Shown: positions 8,742 through 17,692 of the stretch, in pieces
Layout of the letters: every line of letters starts with the position of its first letter
How positions within the stretch are numbered: the first letter of the stretch is position 1
Assembly (NCBI GenBank): GCA_902613755.1
Contig: CACMIH010000001.1
Location: 124,001-188,000 of the forward strand
From: an uncultured Pelagibacteraceae bacterium
Lineage (GTDB): Bacteria; Pseudomonadota; Alphaproteobacteria; Pelagibacterales; Pelagibacteraceae
DNA: 64,000 nucleotides
Direction: 5' to 3'
Notes under the pieces: model-generated
Database searches by the model: none
What the model was told of the DNA's origin: nothing
Seen by the model: only the letters and a program-made list of their open reading frames with translations
Translations under genes and position numbers: made by a program

Positions 8742-9919
8742 TTACTCGGTTTATTGGGAGTAAGTAATATCAAAAAATAACCAAATAAAGTGGATAACAA
8801 TGACCCAGTTAATACACCTATTTTTACACCATCCATATATTGCATGTTTTCAACAAAAGCTAAATTTCCAACAAATAAACTCATTGTAAATCCAATCCCA
8901 GTAAGAACTCCTACACCATAAAAATTATACCAACTTGTGTCGTTAGGCATTTGAGCTATTTTAAATTTTATAGATAAATAAGAAAATATAAATACACCAA
9001 ATTGTTTACCAAGAAACAGTCCTAGTACAATACCTAGGGGAACTTTATCGAGTAAAGAATCGAACGATAAACCTTCTAGAGATACTCCAGCATTTGCAAA
9101 TGCAAATAGAGGCATTATACCAAAAGCAACATACGGACTAATTGCATGTTCTACTTTAATTAATAAAGAAAAATCTTTTTCTTTTTTTCTATGAGGAATT
9201 GTCATAGCTAACAAAACTCCAGCAATAGTAGCGTGTATTCCAGAGTTATGTGTAAAATCCCAAAGAAAAAGTCCTACAACCAAGTAAGGTAGAAACTTTT
9301 TAATATTAAATTTGTTAATTAATAACAAAACAATAAAAGCTAATAACATTAAAGTTAAATACTTAATACTCAAATCTCCAGAGTAGAATAGGGCGATAAT
9401 TACTATTGCACCTAAATCATCAATTATAGCTAATGCAGTTAAAAATACTTTTAGAGATAAAGGTACTCTTTTACCCAATAAAGACAAAACTCCTAAAGAA
9501 AAAGCAATATCTGTTGCTGATGGAATAGCCCACCCATTTAGAGTTTCGCTATCACCTAAATTTATGAAAACATAAAACAATGCAGGAACCAACATTCCTC
9601 CAACAGCAGCTATGATTGGTAATAAAGCTTGCTTAATATTTGACAATTCCCCTTGTAAAAATTCTCTTTTTATTTCTAAAGTGACAAAAAAAAAGAAAAT
9701 TGCCATTAAGGCATCATTGATCCAATGCAATACTGATAATTTTAATCCAAAATTATTAATACCTATGAATAAATATTTGTTTAAAGTAGAAAAATATAAG
9801 TTAGATAGTTCAGAGTTACTTATAAATAACGCAATTATTGCAGCAAACAATAGTACAAGACCACTTGCGGCTTCTAATTTAAAGAACCATCTAAAAGGTT
9901 TAGATATATAATTAATCAT
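8738..9919 (-). CDS. nhaA: Na+/H+ antiporter NhaA
   Basis: Inner-membrane antiporter exchanging internal Na+ for external protons, central to Na+ and pH homeostasis. The protein has about 12 hydrophobic helices over 393 residues. The ion-binding pair is Asp167-Asp168 (AIIDDLGA), and a conserved Asp137 lies in ATDIAFSLGVL. LEIKREFLQGEL near residue 81 is also a family signature. It follows a zinc-ribbon protein gene (7-base gap) and overlaps the downstream peroxidase gene by 4 bases. Confidence 0.95.
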   Translation of the reverse strand: MINYISKPFRWFFKLEAASGLVLLFAAIIALFISNSELSNLYFSTLNKYLFIGINNFGLKLSVLHWINDALMAIFFFFVTLEIKREFLQGELSNIKQALLPIIAAVGGMLVPALFYVFINLGDSETLNGWAIPSATDIAFSLGVLSLLGKRVPLSLKVFLTALAIIDDLGAIVIIALFYSGDLSIKYLTLMLLAFIVLLLINKFNIKKFLPYLVVGLFLWDFTHNSGIHATIAGVLLAMTIPHRKKEKDFSLLIKVEHAISPYVAFGIMPLFAFANAGVSLEGLSFDSLLDKVPLGIVLGLFLGKQFGVFIFSYLSIKFKIAQMPNDTSWYNFYGVGVLTGIGFTMSLFVGNLAFVENMQYMDGVKIGVLTGSLLSTLFGYFLILLTPNKPSK

Positions 9920-9925
9920 AAAAAA

Positions 9926-10423
9926 TTAAATTAGGTCTATAATAAATAGTTTTATATCTTGCAATGATTCAAAAAGGTTAAATAATATTATTTCTAATCC
10001 AGGTAACACATTGATTAATGGGGTTTTTAGAGTATCAAGCAATATAATTAATGCAACTAAAGATATAATAAATACAATTAAATAAGAAAAAAATTTACTT
10101 CCCTTATTATCTGTATTTTTTGATGTAGTTTTATTTTTTTGATTTTCTGAAATTTTTTCTTTTTTTTTATTGTTTATTTCATTATTAATTTGTTCTGACG
10201 GTTGATTTTTCTCTTCTATTTTTTCTTTTTTATTTTTATCTTTTATTTCAATGTCTTTGCTTATGATTTCTTCATTTAGCTTTAATACTTTGTTGTTTTC
10301 CTCTTCGATTTTATAAAACCAAACTTGATTGCACGACCCACATTGTAAATCCCTTCCTTCATCTGGTATTAAAGAATTATCAATTTTGAATTGCTTGTTA
10401 CAATTTGGGCAAGTAATTATCAT
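9926..10423 (-). CDS. MJ0042-type zinc-ribbon membrane protein
   Basis: Small protein with an N-terminal zinc ribbon (CPNC at residues 5-8, CGSC about 28-31, then VWFY), a long Lys/Glu/Asn-rich low-complexity linker (about 45-105), one transmembrane helix (about 112-135) and a short hydrophobic tail. This architecture is common in alphaproteobacteria as a zinc-ribbon (MJ0042, DUF3426-like) protein of unknown role. The linker shows strong AT-driven composition. It is the first gene of the 10.4-8.2 kb leftward group, upstream of nhaA. Confidence 0.75.
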   Translation of the reverse strand: MIITCPNCNKQFKIDNSLIPDEGRDLQCGSCNQVWFYKIEEENNKVLKLNEEIISKDIEIKDKNKKEKIEEKNQPSEQINNEINNKKKEKISENQKNKTTSKNTDNKGSKFFSYLIVFIISLVALIILLDTLKTPLINVLPGLEIILFNLFESLQDIKLFIIDLI

Positions 10424-10480
10424 GCTTCGTTATATACCAGATTTTATCCAAATTTCTTTTAATTTTGACTTCTTTATACA

Positions 10481-10508
10481 TTGAAATTATGAATAACTGC
10501 TGTATTAG
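10481..10508 (+). promoter_or_regulatory. Candidate sigma70 promoter of tRNA-Pro
   Basis: A TTGAAA hexamer (10481-10486), 16-base spacer and TATTAG (10503-10508) lie so that transcription would start around 10514, four bases before the mature tRNA. Found by eye in AT-rich sequence; an alternative TTGACT at 10465 exists. Confidence 0.35.
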
Positions 10509-10517
10509 TACTCGGAA

Positions 10518-10594
<77 letters not shown>

Positions 10595-10600
10595 TCAATT

Positions 10601-10882
10601 ATGAAAAAAGCTATTATTTACATTCCAAATAAAAATCCAATGCAGTCTGGATTAAGAAAAAATAATAGATGGATTTTAGAATTTAAAACTAAAGATCCAA
10701 CAAAAAACCCTTTGATGGGTTGGGAAAGTTCATCCGATACTTATACGGAACTGAAATTAGAATTTTCATCTAAAGAATTAGCAATCAATTATGCAAAAAA
10801 GAAAAAAATTGATTTTGAGATAATTGAACCAAGAAAAAGAAAAATTGTAAAAAAGTCTTATGCAGATAATTTTCTTAAATAA
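10601..10882 (+). CDS. NADH dehydrogenase accessory subunit, NDUFS4-like
   Basis: Homolog of the 18 kDa Fe-S-associated (NDUFS4/ETC_C1) subunit of respiratory complex I, which alphaproteobacteria share with mitochondria. Seen features: an IYIPNKNPMQSG start, W..EF core, PLMGWESSSDT (family signature) and a KKKIDFEIIEP segment. The 93-residue length is usual for bacterial forms, which lack a targeting peptide. It is encoded away from the nuo operon, as is common, starts six bases after tRNA-Pro and is followed at 2 bases by the SbmA-like gene. Confidence 0.88.
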   Translation: MKKAIIYIPNKNPMQSGLRKNNRWILEFKTKDPTKNPLMGWESSSDTYTELKLEFSSKELAINYAKKKKIDFEIIEPRKRKIVKKSYADNFLK

Positions 10883-10884
10883 AA

Positions 10885-11877
10885 ATGTTTAGATTTTTTA
10901 CAGAAAAAAGTTGGTTTATTTGGTCCTGGTTAGGTTCATTTGTTATTCTTTCTTCATTATGGGTTCAAGTTGAAATAGATGTAAAAATAAATGAATGGTT
11001 TGGTGTATTTTATGACATGATACAGAAAGCACTTGCAGAACCAAATGCTGTTACAATTGAAGAATATTTTGCAAGCTTGTTTTCATTTATTACGTTGGCG
11101 GCCATGTACATTGGTGTCTATGTAGCAATTAGTTTTTTTACAGCTCATTATTTATTTAGATGGAGAACGGCAATGGTTGAATGGTATCATTCTGTTTATG
11201 ACAAAGCGCGAAAAATAGAAGGTGCATCACAAAGAGTTCAGGAGGATACAATTAAATTCACAAGAATAATGGAAGGATTGGGAACAAGTTTAATAGAGTC
11301 AATAATGATTTTGATTCAATTCATCCCCATATTATTTGGTTTAAGTGTAGGTATTCCTATTTTCTTTTTTGGTGAATGGGAATATGGTTTAATAGTAGGA
11401 GCTTTGATTTGGACTGTAGGTGGAACAGTTTTTTTAATCGTACTTGGTTTAATATTAAGATTAGTTGGTGTTGAGTATGATTTGCAAAAACAAGAAGCTG
11501 CATATAGAAAAATTTTAGTTATTGCAGAAGATGATGGTAGCGTAAGACCTAAAAGAATTAATGAATTATTTGATGATGTACGTAAAATTCACTTTTTAAG
11601 TTATTTGCGGTATCTATATTTTAATATTGGGAGAATTGCATACTTGCAAGCAAATGTTTTATCTGCATACGTTTTTTTAGCTCCAGCTATTGTAGCTGGT
11701 GTAGTTACTTTAGGAGTTATGCAGCAAATAATAAGAGCATTTGGAAGAGTAGAAGGGTCTATGCAGTATTTATTAAAAGCCTGGCCAACAATTATAGAAC
11801 TGGCGAGCGTCTATAAACGTCTAAGAGAATTTGAAACTAAGATTGAACAAGAAGATCTATTAGATGAAAAAGCTTAA
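10885..11877 (+). CDS. SbmA/BacA-like peptide transporter
   Basis: Polytopic inner-membrane protein resembling SbmA/BacA, proton-driven importers of peptide antibiotics and modified peptides that have the ABC transmembrane fold without an ATPase domain. There are about six to seven hydrophobic segments, and the motif region HYLFRWRTAMVEWYHSVYDK with RVQEDTIKF is typical. At 330 residues it is slightly shorter than E. coli SbmA. The native substrate is unknown. It is packed between the NDUFS4-like gene and glpX (1-base overlap). Confidence 0.8.
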   Translation: MFRFFTEKSWFIWSWLGSFVILSSLWVQVEIDVKINEWFGVFYDMIQKALAEPNAVTIEEYFASLFSFITLAAMYIGVYVAISFFTAHYLFRWRTAMVEWYHSVYDKARKIEGASQRVQEDTIKFTRIMEGLGTSLIESIMILIQFIPILFGLSVGIPIFFFGEWEYGLIVGALIWTVGGTVFLIVLGLILRLVGVEYDLQKQEAAYRKILVIAEDDGSVRPKRINELFDDVRKIHFLSYLRYLYFNIGRIAYLQANVLSAYVFLAPAIVAGVVTLGVMQQIIRAFGRVEGSMQYLLKAWPTIIELASVYKRLREFETKIEQEDLLDEKA

Positions 11878-12821
11878 TGACTATTGATAAAAAGTTTGTA
11901 GATAAATTTGTTAATATAACATCAAAAGCAGCCCTTGCATCTTCGTACCTGGTTGGAAAAAAAGATAAAATTGCAGCTGATAAAGCTGCTGTAGACTCTA
12001 TGAGAACTGAATTAAATAATATTGATATGAAGGGAGAAATAGTAATAGGCGAAGGTGAATTAGATGATGCTCCAATGCTTTATATTGGGGAAAAACTTGG
12101 AACCAGTAATGGCCCTGAATTTGATATTGCCGTTGATCCTTTAGAAGGTACAAATTTTGCTGCAAATAATCTACCAGGTGCTTTATCAGTAATTGCAATT
12201 TCTGAAAAAAATAATTTATTTAAAGCCCCTGAAACTTATATGGAAAAAATTTCAACAAGAATAAAGGAAAAAAATGTTGTTGATTTAGACTATAGCTTAA
12301 AAAAAAATATAACTAATTTAAGTGATTATCTGAATAAAGAACCCAAAGATTTAACCGCATGTCTTTTAGATAGACCTAGACACAATGAAATAATAAACGA
12401 ATTAAAAGATCTTAAAGTTAGTCTTAAACTGATTTCAGATGGAGATGTTTCTGGAGCTTTATTGGTTACTGATAAAAAATATAATGTAGATATTTTTTTA
12501 GGAATTGGTGGTGGACCCGAGGGTGTTTTAGCAGCTGCTGCTCTTGATGCATATGATTGTAATTTTCAAGGAAGATTTTTATTTAATACTGATAAGGATA
12601 AAATAAGAGCGAAAAATATGGGTATTAATGATTTATCAAAAAAATATGAACTCAGTGAGATAGTATCAGGCGACTCTATTTTTTGTGCTACAGGAATAAC
12701 ATCTGGAGACTTAGTCTCTGGAATCAATATTAAAAATAACGAATTTATATCAGAGACTTTCGTTACACATAAATCAACTGGATTAAAGAAAGTAATAAAA
12801 CTTAAACAAAATTTTAGATGA
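11877..12821 (+). CDS. glpX: Fructose-1,6-bisphosphatase class II
   Basis: Hydrolyses fructose 1,6-bisphosphate to fructose 6-phosphate in gluconeogenesis. Metal- and substrate-binding motifs are GEGELDDAPMLYIGE, DIAVDPLEGT, DRPRHNE, SDGDVSGALL and GIGGGPEGVLAAAAL. The length of 314 residues is normal. The ATG overlaps the stop of the SbmA-like gene by one base. Gluconeogenesis is expected in a cell living on organic acids and amino acids. It is followed by tRNA-Glu. Confidence 0.93.
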   Translation: MTIDKKFVDKFVNITSKAALASSYLVGKKDKIAADKAAVDSMRTELNNIDMKGEIVIGEGELDDAPMLYIGEKLGTSNGPEFDIAVDPLEGTNFAANNLPGALSVIAISEKNNLFKAPETYMEKISTRIKEKNVVDLDYSLKKNITNLSDYLNKEPKDLTACLLDRPRHNEIINELKDLKVSLKLISDGDVSGALLVTDKKYNVDIFLGIGGGPEGVLAAAALDAYDCNFQGRFLFNTDKDKIRAKNMGINDLSKKYELSEIVSGDSIFCATGITSGDLVSGINIKNNEFISETFVTHKSTGLKKVIKLKQNFR

Positions 12822-12864
12822 TAAGCTTGATTAATTATCTAATTTACAATAAAAAGCAGCTTCT

Positions 12865-12939
12865 GGTCCCTTCGTCTATCGGTTAGGACACGTGGTTTTC
12901 ATCCTCGAAAGAGGGGTTCGATTCCCCTAGGGACCGCCA
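12865..12939 (+). tRNA. tRNA-Glu (anticodon TTC)
   Basis: A 75-base cloverleaf with acceptor GGTCCCT/AGGGACC, discriminator G and an encoded CCA. The anticodon TTC is at 12898-12900 in loop TTTTCAT. T stem AGGGG/CCCCT. The anticodon stem CGTGG/CCTCG contains a T.T mismatch at the central pair. A TACAAT at 12845-12850 is a possible -10 box. It marks the left side of the accessory glycan block. Confidence 0.95.
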
Positions 12940-12943
12940 TACT

Positions 12944-13225
12944 ATGATATTTTCCGTATATATGATTTTATCAAAAGTTAATAATAAATACATTACTTAT
13001 GTTGGTTATACTAACAATTTAAAAAATCGTCTTATATTGCATAATAAATCAAAAGGTGCAAAATTCACAAAAGGTAAATATTGGAAATTAATTTATTATA
13101 AAAATTACCAAAGCAAGAGTGATGCAATGAAGGAAGAATTTAAATTAAAAAAAAATTATAAATTAAGAAGTAAAATTAAAACTAATTATTTAAAAAATTT
13201 ATTAAAATCAAATGTATCTTGTTAA
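12944..13225 (+). CDS. GIY-YIG domain protein (UPF0213/YhbQ-like)
   Basis: A single-domain GIY-YIG nuclease-fold protein of 93 residues. The VYMIL and YVGYTNNLKNRLILHN segments carry the family's tyrosine, glycine and arginine, followed by GAKFTKG and an EEF.LKK segment with the metal-binding glutamate. The free-standing family is widespread and of uncertain role (possible DNA repair or restriction). It starts four bases after tRNA-Glu and its end overlaps the start of the epimerase gene by 14 bases. Confidence 0.8.
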   Translation: MIFSVYMILSKVNNKYITYVGYTNNLKNRLILHNKSKGAKFTKGKYWKLIYYKNYQSKSDAMKEEFKLKKNYKLRSKIKTNYLKNLLKSNVSC

Positions 13226-13745
13226 AACAAAAATTAAAAATGGTCCAAAATTAATAAAGACTTTAATTTATAAAGATAGAAGAGGTTTTTTAAAAGAGAC
13301 TTATAAAAAAAAAGTAATTGATGTTAAAAACTTTCCATTTGATATAATGTCATTCTCAAAAAAAAACGTTTTAAGAGGTTTGCATATACAATTAAACAGA
13401 ACTCAAGCCAAAATTATTACTGTTACATCTGGTAAAATTTTTGATGTTGCTGTTGACTTAAGACCTAAATCAAAAAGTTTTGGAAAATATGTTGCGGTAA
13501 TTATTTCTTATAATGATGACTTTTCCTTTTATATACCAAAAGGATTTGCTCATGGTTTCATGTGTTTAAGTAATACTTGTACTGTAAATTATAAATGTTC
13601 TAACTATAGAGATGAAAAATCTGAAAAAACCTTATCTTGGAATGATAAAGCAATAAATATTAAATGGCCATCAAGCAAGCCTATTTTATCTAAAAAAGAT
13701 AAGAATGGTAATTCTTTAGAATATTTTAAAAATTTAAAAAAATAA
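13212..13745 (+). CDS. rfbC: dTDP-4-dehydrorhamnose 3,5-epimerase family protein
   Basis: Cupin-fold sugar-nucleotide epimerase of the RmlC family. Family features: YKDRRGFLKETY, the catalytic-histidine segment LRGLHIQ, a DVAVDLRPKSKSFG strand, YIPKGFAHGF, and the NYKCSNY region ending LSWND. The length of 177 residues is typical. No rmlA, rmlB or rmlD is seen in the window, so rhamnose itself is not assured; it may act on another 4-keto sugar. It is the first glycan gene of the block, followed at 4 bases by a large glycosyltransferase. Confidence 0.82.
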   Translation: MYLVKTKIKNGPKLIKTLIYKDRRGFLKETYKKKVIDVKNFPFDIMSFSKKNVLRGLHIQLNRTQAKIITVTSGKIFDVAVDLRPKSKSFGKYVAVIISYNDDFSFYIPKGFAHGFMCLSNTCTVNYKCSNYRDEKSEKTLSWNDKAINIKWPSSKPILSKKDKNGNSLEYFKNLKK

Positions 13746-13749
13746 AATA

Positions 13750-15861
13750 ATGAAAATTTCAATTTTATTACCTTACAAAGAAAATTATTCACCTACATAT
13801 CCTGGTGCTGTTTCTCTTTCAGTAAATTCAATGAGTAAAATTAGTAAATATAGAGATGAAATAACTATATATGGCTCAACAAATTATAAAAGAAAACTTT
13901 CAAAAAATTATAGAAATATAGATTTACAAAAAAAAATTTTTTTAAGCCAGTCTAAAATTTATGTAAAAAAATTTTTAGAAATACAGAATCAAGTTAAACC
14001 CAATATCATCGAAGTTCATAACAGACCTAATTATGTAAAAGATTTAGTTTCTGTTAATTGCAAAATAGTACTTTATTTTCATAACGACCCTATAACAATG
14101 CTTGGCTCCAAATCGATTTTAGAAAGAATGTATTTGCTGAATACTTGTTCAAAAATAATTTTTAATAGTCAATGGTCAAAAAAACAATTTTTAAGCAGGT
14201 TAGACAAATTTTATCATAAATCAGCTAAGCTTGAGGTTATTCATCAATCTATAAAAAAAACAAAAACAAATATTAAAAATAAAAAAAAAATAATAACTTT
14301 TGTTGGGAAACTTAATACTGCGAAAGGTTATGATATTTTTTGTAAAGCAATTACAAAAATTCTTGATAAATATAAAGATTGGTCTGCAATAGTAGTAGGT
14401 GACGAGCCTAGAGAGAATATTGTAGTTGAACATAATAGATTACAAAATTTAGGTTTCAGAAATCATGATGAAGTTTTAAATATTTTTGGAAAAAGTAGTA
14501 TTGCAGTTGCTTGTGCTAGATGGAACGAACCTTTTGGTAGATCTAGTTTAGAGGCTGCAAGCAAAGGATGTGCTGTAATAATTTCGAATAGAGGTGGTCT
14601 ACCAGAAACAATTACAAATGGAATAATATTACGCTTACTTACGCCTAATCAATTATTTAAATCTATTGAAGAATTAATAATTGATAAAAAAAAGTTACTT
14701 TTTCTTCAAAAAAATTCAATTAAAAATTTTTTTCTTAAAGATGAGTATTCAATTAAAAAAATTGATAATTATAGATCTGAAATTGTACCACAAAACAAAT
14801 TAAATTTTATTAAAACAAATATAAAAAAACTAAAAATTCTCCATGTAACAAATTTTAATGAAAGGCATGATGGTCGATTATTTTATAATACAGGTAGACG
14901 TATTAATAATGGCTTTATTAGATTAAATCATAGCGTTCTTGAATTTAGTGACAGAGATATAGTAAGTTACTATAGAAAGTTTAATGATTTAAATGGATCA
15001 AAGAGATTAAATTCTAAATTTTTACAAGTTATATCAAATTATCTACCTGATTTAATTGTTTTTGGGCACGCAGATTTAATCAAAATTGAAACTTTAAATT
15101 TTGTTAAAAAAAATTATCCCCAAATTAAGATGTGTCAATGGTTCCTTGATCGAATGGATGATGAATGGAAAAATAACAGGAAAAGATTTATAGACAAAAT
15201 TAATTTAATGGATGTAAGTTTTTGCACATCAGATCCATATTCACTAAATTTTGGTAAAAAGAATGAAATACACTTTATGCCAAATCCAGTAGATGAATCT
15301 TTTGAAACTTTAAAAAATTATGAAAATCTTAATTTTAATAATGACGTATTTTTTGCAATGAGTCACGGAGTTCATCGCGGTGTATTAAAAAAGGGTAAAT
15401 TTGATAAAAGAGAAATTTTTATAAATAAATTAATAAAAACAACACCAAATATCAGATTTGATATTTATGGTATGAATAAAATTCAACCAATTTGGGCTGA
15501 TGATTATAGATTTGCAATATCTCAATCCAAAATTGGTCTTAATTTAAGTCAAGGCAAAACCTCAAAATATTATAGTAGTGATAGATTTTCTCAACTAATA
15601 GGAAATGGTTTATTAGTAATGATAGATGAAAAAACAAAAATTCATAACTTTTTGAATAAAAATGAAGTAGTTGTATACAAAAATTTATCTGATCTTTCTG
15701 AGAAAATTATTAAATATAGCAACGACAATAAATTACGAAGTTTTGTTGCTAAAAATGGAAGAAATAAATATTTTAAATATTTTAATTCAACTATAATTGC
15801 TGATTTCATTATCTCAAAATCTTTCCAAATTAATAAAGAATTTTTTTGGGAAAAAAAATAA
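13750..15861 (+). CDS. Two-domain glycosyltransferase (GT4 fused to CgeB-like GT)
   Basis: A 703-residue cytoplasmic glycosyltransferase that looks like a fusion. The N-terminal half (about 1-350) is GT4/GT-B: GKLNTAKGYDIFCKA, then NEPFGRSSLEAASKG and SNRGGLPE give the donor-binding half. The C-terminal half (about 355-700) resembles CgeB-type glycosyltransferases: ILHVTNFNERHDGR, MCQWFLDRMDDEW, MPNPVDESF and GLNLSQGKTSKYYSSDRFSQ. Two activities could add successive sugars to one acceptor. Donor and product are unknown. It lies between rfbC and a GT2 gene. Confidence 0.8.
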   Translation: MKISILLPYKENYSPTYPGAVSLSVNSMSKISKYRDEITIYGSTNYKRKLSKNYRNIDLQKKIFLSQSKIYVKKFLEIQNQVKPNIIEVHNRPNYVKDLVSVNCKIVLYFHNDPITMLGSKSILERMYLLNTCSKIIFNSQWSKKQFLSRLDKFYHKSAKLEVIHQSIKKTKTNIKNKKKIITFVGKLNTAKGYDIFCKAITKILDKYKDWSAIVVGDEPRENIVVEHNRLQNLGFRNHDEVLNIFGKSSIAVACARWNEPFGRSSLEAASKGCAVIISNRGGLPETITNGIILRLLTPNQLFKSIEELIIDKKKLLFLQKNSIKNFFLKDEYSIKKIDNYRSEIVPQNKLNFIKTNIKKLKILHVTNFNERHDGRLFYNTGRRINNGFIRLNHSVLEFSDRDIVSYYRKFNDLNGSKRLNSKFLQVISNYLPDLIVFGHADLIKIETLNFVKKNYPQIKMCQWFLDRMDDEWKNNRKRFIDKINLMDVSFCTSDPYSLNFGKKNEIHFMPNPVDESFETLKNYENLNFNNDVFFAMSHGVHRGVLKKGKFDKREIFINKLIKTTPNIRFDIYGMNKIQPIWADDYRFAISQSKIGLNLSQGKTSKYYSSDRFSQLIGNGLLVMIDEKTKIHNFLNKNEVVVYKNLSDLSEKIIKYSNDNKLRSFVAKNGRNKYFKYFNSTIIADFIISKSFQINKEFFWEKK

Positions 15862-15864
15862 AAA

Positions 15865-16746
15865 ATGTTTTCCATTTTAATACCTACATTTAATAACCTG
15901 GAATATTTTAAAATATGCATTTTAAGTATCAAAAAAAATTCAAATTTTGATCACCAAATAATTGCACATGTGAATGAAGGATCTGATGGCACACTAGATT
16001 ATGTTAAAGAAAATAATATTGAATACACTTTTTCTGAAAATAATATTGGTATGCCAAAAGCATTAAATAAAGCATCTAAAATTAGCAAAAAAAACTATAT
16101 ATTAATTTCGCATGATGATTTTTATTATTGTCCAGGTTGGGATATAGAATTCTATAATGAAATTATTAAAATGAGTAATAACAAATATTATTTATCAGGA
16201 ACAATGGTTGGTGCAGGTCAAGTTAAATTTGATGCGGGAGATACTTATAAAAATTTTGATGAAAATAAATTATTAAAAAATTTAGAAAAAATTAAAACCT
16301 TTAATTTTCAAGGTACTACTAAATGCCCAGGTTTAGTTGATAAGGAAATATGGCAACAAGTAGGTGGTTGGAGTGAAGAATTTAGTCCTACTGGTGGAGA
16401 TGACACTGATTTTGCTATGAAATTATGGAATAATGATGTTAGAATTTTCAAGGGCTTGGGGAAATCATTGGCCTATCATTTTGGATCTATAACCACTAGA
16501 AAAAAAGATAAAAATCTTTTCACATATCTTGGTAGCAAAGGTAATAAAATTTTTATTAAAAAATGGGGTATGAGTATTAATTTTTTTGAAAAATATTATT
16601 TAAAATCTGGTTTAGATAGAAACAAAAATTTAATATTTAATGAGTATTTATCACCTTTAAAACAACCTAAAAAAAATATAAATTTTTTTTACGATCTATT
16701 AAAGATGAAATTATTGAAATTTTATTTAAGAGTTTTTTATCGCTAA
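15865..16746 (+). CDS. Glycosyltransferase family 2
   Basis: GT-A fold glycosyltransferase of 293 residues. The N-terminus (ILIPTFNNLEYFKICILSI) is the GT2 nucleotide-binding strand; NNIGMPKALNKA and LISHDDFYYCPGWD carry the metal-binding DD motif. WSEEFSPTGGDDTDFAMKLW resembles the acceptor-side signature. No membrane helix is present, so it is probably peripheral. The donor sugar is unknown. It starts 3 bases after the two-domain glycosyltransferase, in a likely operon. Confidence 0.85.
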   Translation: MFSILIPTFNNLEYFKICILSIKKNSNFDHQIIAHVNEGSDGTLDYVKENNIEYTFSENNIGMPKALNKASKISKKNYILISHDDFYYCPGWDIEFYNEIIKMSNNKYYLSGTMVGAGQVKFDAGDTYKNFDENKLLKNLEKIKTFNFQGTTKCPGLVDKEIWQQVGGWSEEFSPTGGDDTDFAMKLWNNDVRIFKGLGKSLAYHFGSITTRKKDKNLFTYLGSKGNKIFIKKWGMSINFFEKYYLKSGLDRNKNLIFNEYLSPLKQPKKNINFFYDLLKMKLLKFYLRVFYR

Positions 16747-16813
16747 ATTAAATAGAATAATTTTAAAAACCAATTTTATTGAATTTTTTATTCCTTTTGT
16801 ATAAAAGATTTTA

Positions 16814-17692
16814 ATGAAAAAAATTATTTTAGTAACTGGTGGGGCAGGGTTTATTGGATCAAATTTAATAAAATATTTATTAGATAAAACGAATTATAAA
16901 ATCATAAGCCTAGATAATTATTTTACTGGAAGTAAAAATAACCATATAAAGAATAAACGCATAACCTACATAAATGGTGAAAATTCAAATATTGAAAATA
17001 TATTAAAAAAAAATAAAAGAAAAATTAAAGTCATTTTTCATTTTGGAGAATTTTCAAGAATTTATCAAAGCTTTTTGCAAATACAAAATTGTCTTAATTA
17101 TAATTTAACTGGATCTTTTCGAGTAATTAATTTTGCAATGAAAAATAAAATAAAGATTATATATTCTGCTTCTTCAAGTGTAATCGGAAATAACGGCAAA
17201 GATCAAAATTTATCACCTTATGCCTGGACAAAAGCTAAAAATATTGAATTAATTAAAAATTATTCAATCTGGTTTGGTTTAAAGTATGAAATTGTTTATT
17301 TTTACAATGTTTACGGGCCAGGACAAATTTTAAATTCTCATATGTCTGCAGTTATTGGAATTTTTGAAACGCAATTTAAGAAAAAAAAATCACTCACTGT
17401 AGTAAGGCCAGGAAATCAAAAAAGAGATTTTACACATATTTCTGATATCGTAAGAGGATGTTTTTTGGCTTGGATAAAAGGTAAACAAAATGAATATATG
17501 TTAGGCACAAAAAAACAATATACTATTTTAGAAATTGCAAAAATGTTCAAATCAAAGATTAAATATTTGCCTTCAAGAAAAGGAGAAAGATTCGGCACTT
17601 CCATACCAAATAATTTTGCTTATAAATATTTAGGCTATAAACCTAAAATAAATATAAAAGATTATATAAAAGACCTTATCAAAAAAAATTAA
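16814..17692 (+). CDS. NAD-dependent nucleotide-sugar epimerase/dehydratase
   Basis: Extended short-chain dehydrogenase acting on a nucleotide sugar. Rossmann motif GGAGFIGSNL is near the N-terminus, SSSVIG carries the catalytic Ser and YAWTK the Tyr-x3-Lys pair. Further landmarks are NVYGPGQ and RDFTHISDIV. At 292 residues it is compact. It could be a 4-epimerase or a 4,6-dehydratase; the sequence alone does not decide. Sixty-seven bases separate it from the GT2 gene, and its stop overlaps tail-to-tail a GT2 gene on the minus strand. Confidence 0.82.
   Translation: MKKIILVTGGAGFIGSNLIKYLLDKTNYKIISLDNYFTGSKNNHIKNKRITYINGENSNIENILKKNKRKIKVIFHFGEFSRIYQSFLQIQNCLNYNLTGSFRVINFAMKNKIKIIYSASSSVIGNNGKDQNLSPYAWTKAKNIELIKNYSIWFGLKYEIVYFYNVYGPGQILNSHMSAVIGIFETQFKKKKSLTVVRPGNQKRDFTHISDIVRGCFLAWIKGKQNEYMLGTKKQYTILEIAKMFKSKIKYLPSRKGERFGTSIPNNFAYKYLGYKPKINIKDYIKDLIKKN

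Noticed and set aside
12922-12929. 8-base match TTCCCCTA between the tRNA-Glu T-arm region and 21862-21869 as a possible attachment-site duplication
   Set aside because: Too short and does not extend on either side, whereas tRNA-type att cores are usually 15 bases or more.
12944-13225. GIY-YIG gene as a homing endonuclease or part of a mobile intron
   Set aside because: It has the short free-standing UPF0213/YhbQ layout with no DNA-binding extension and no intron around it.
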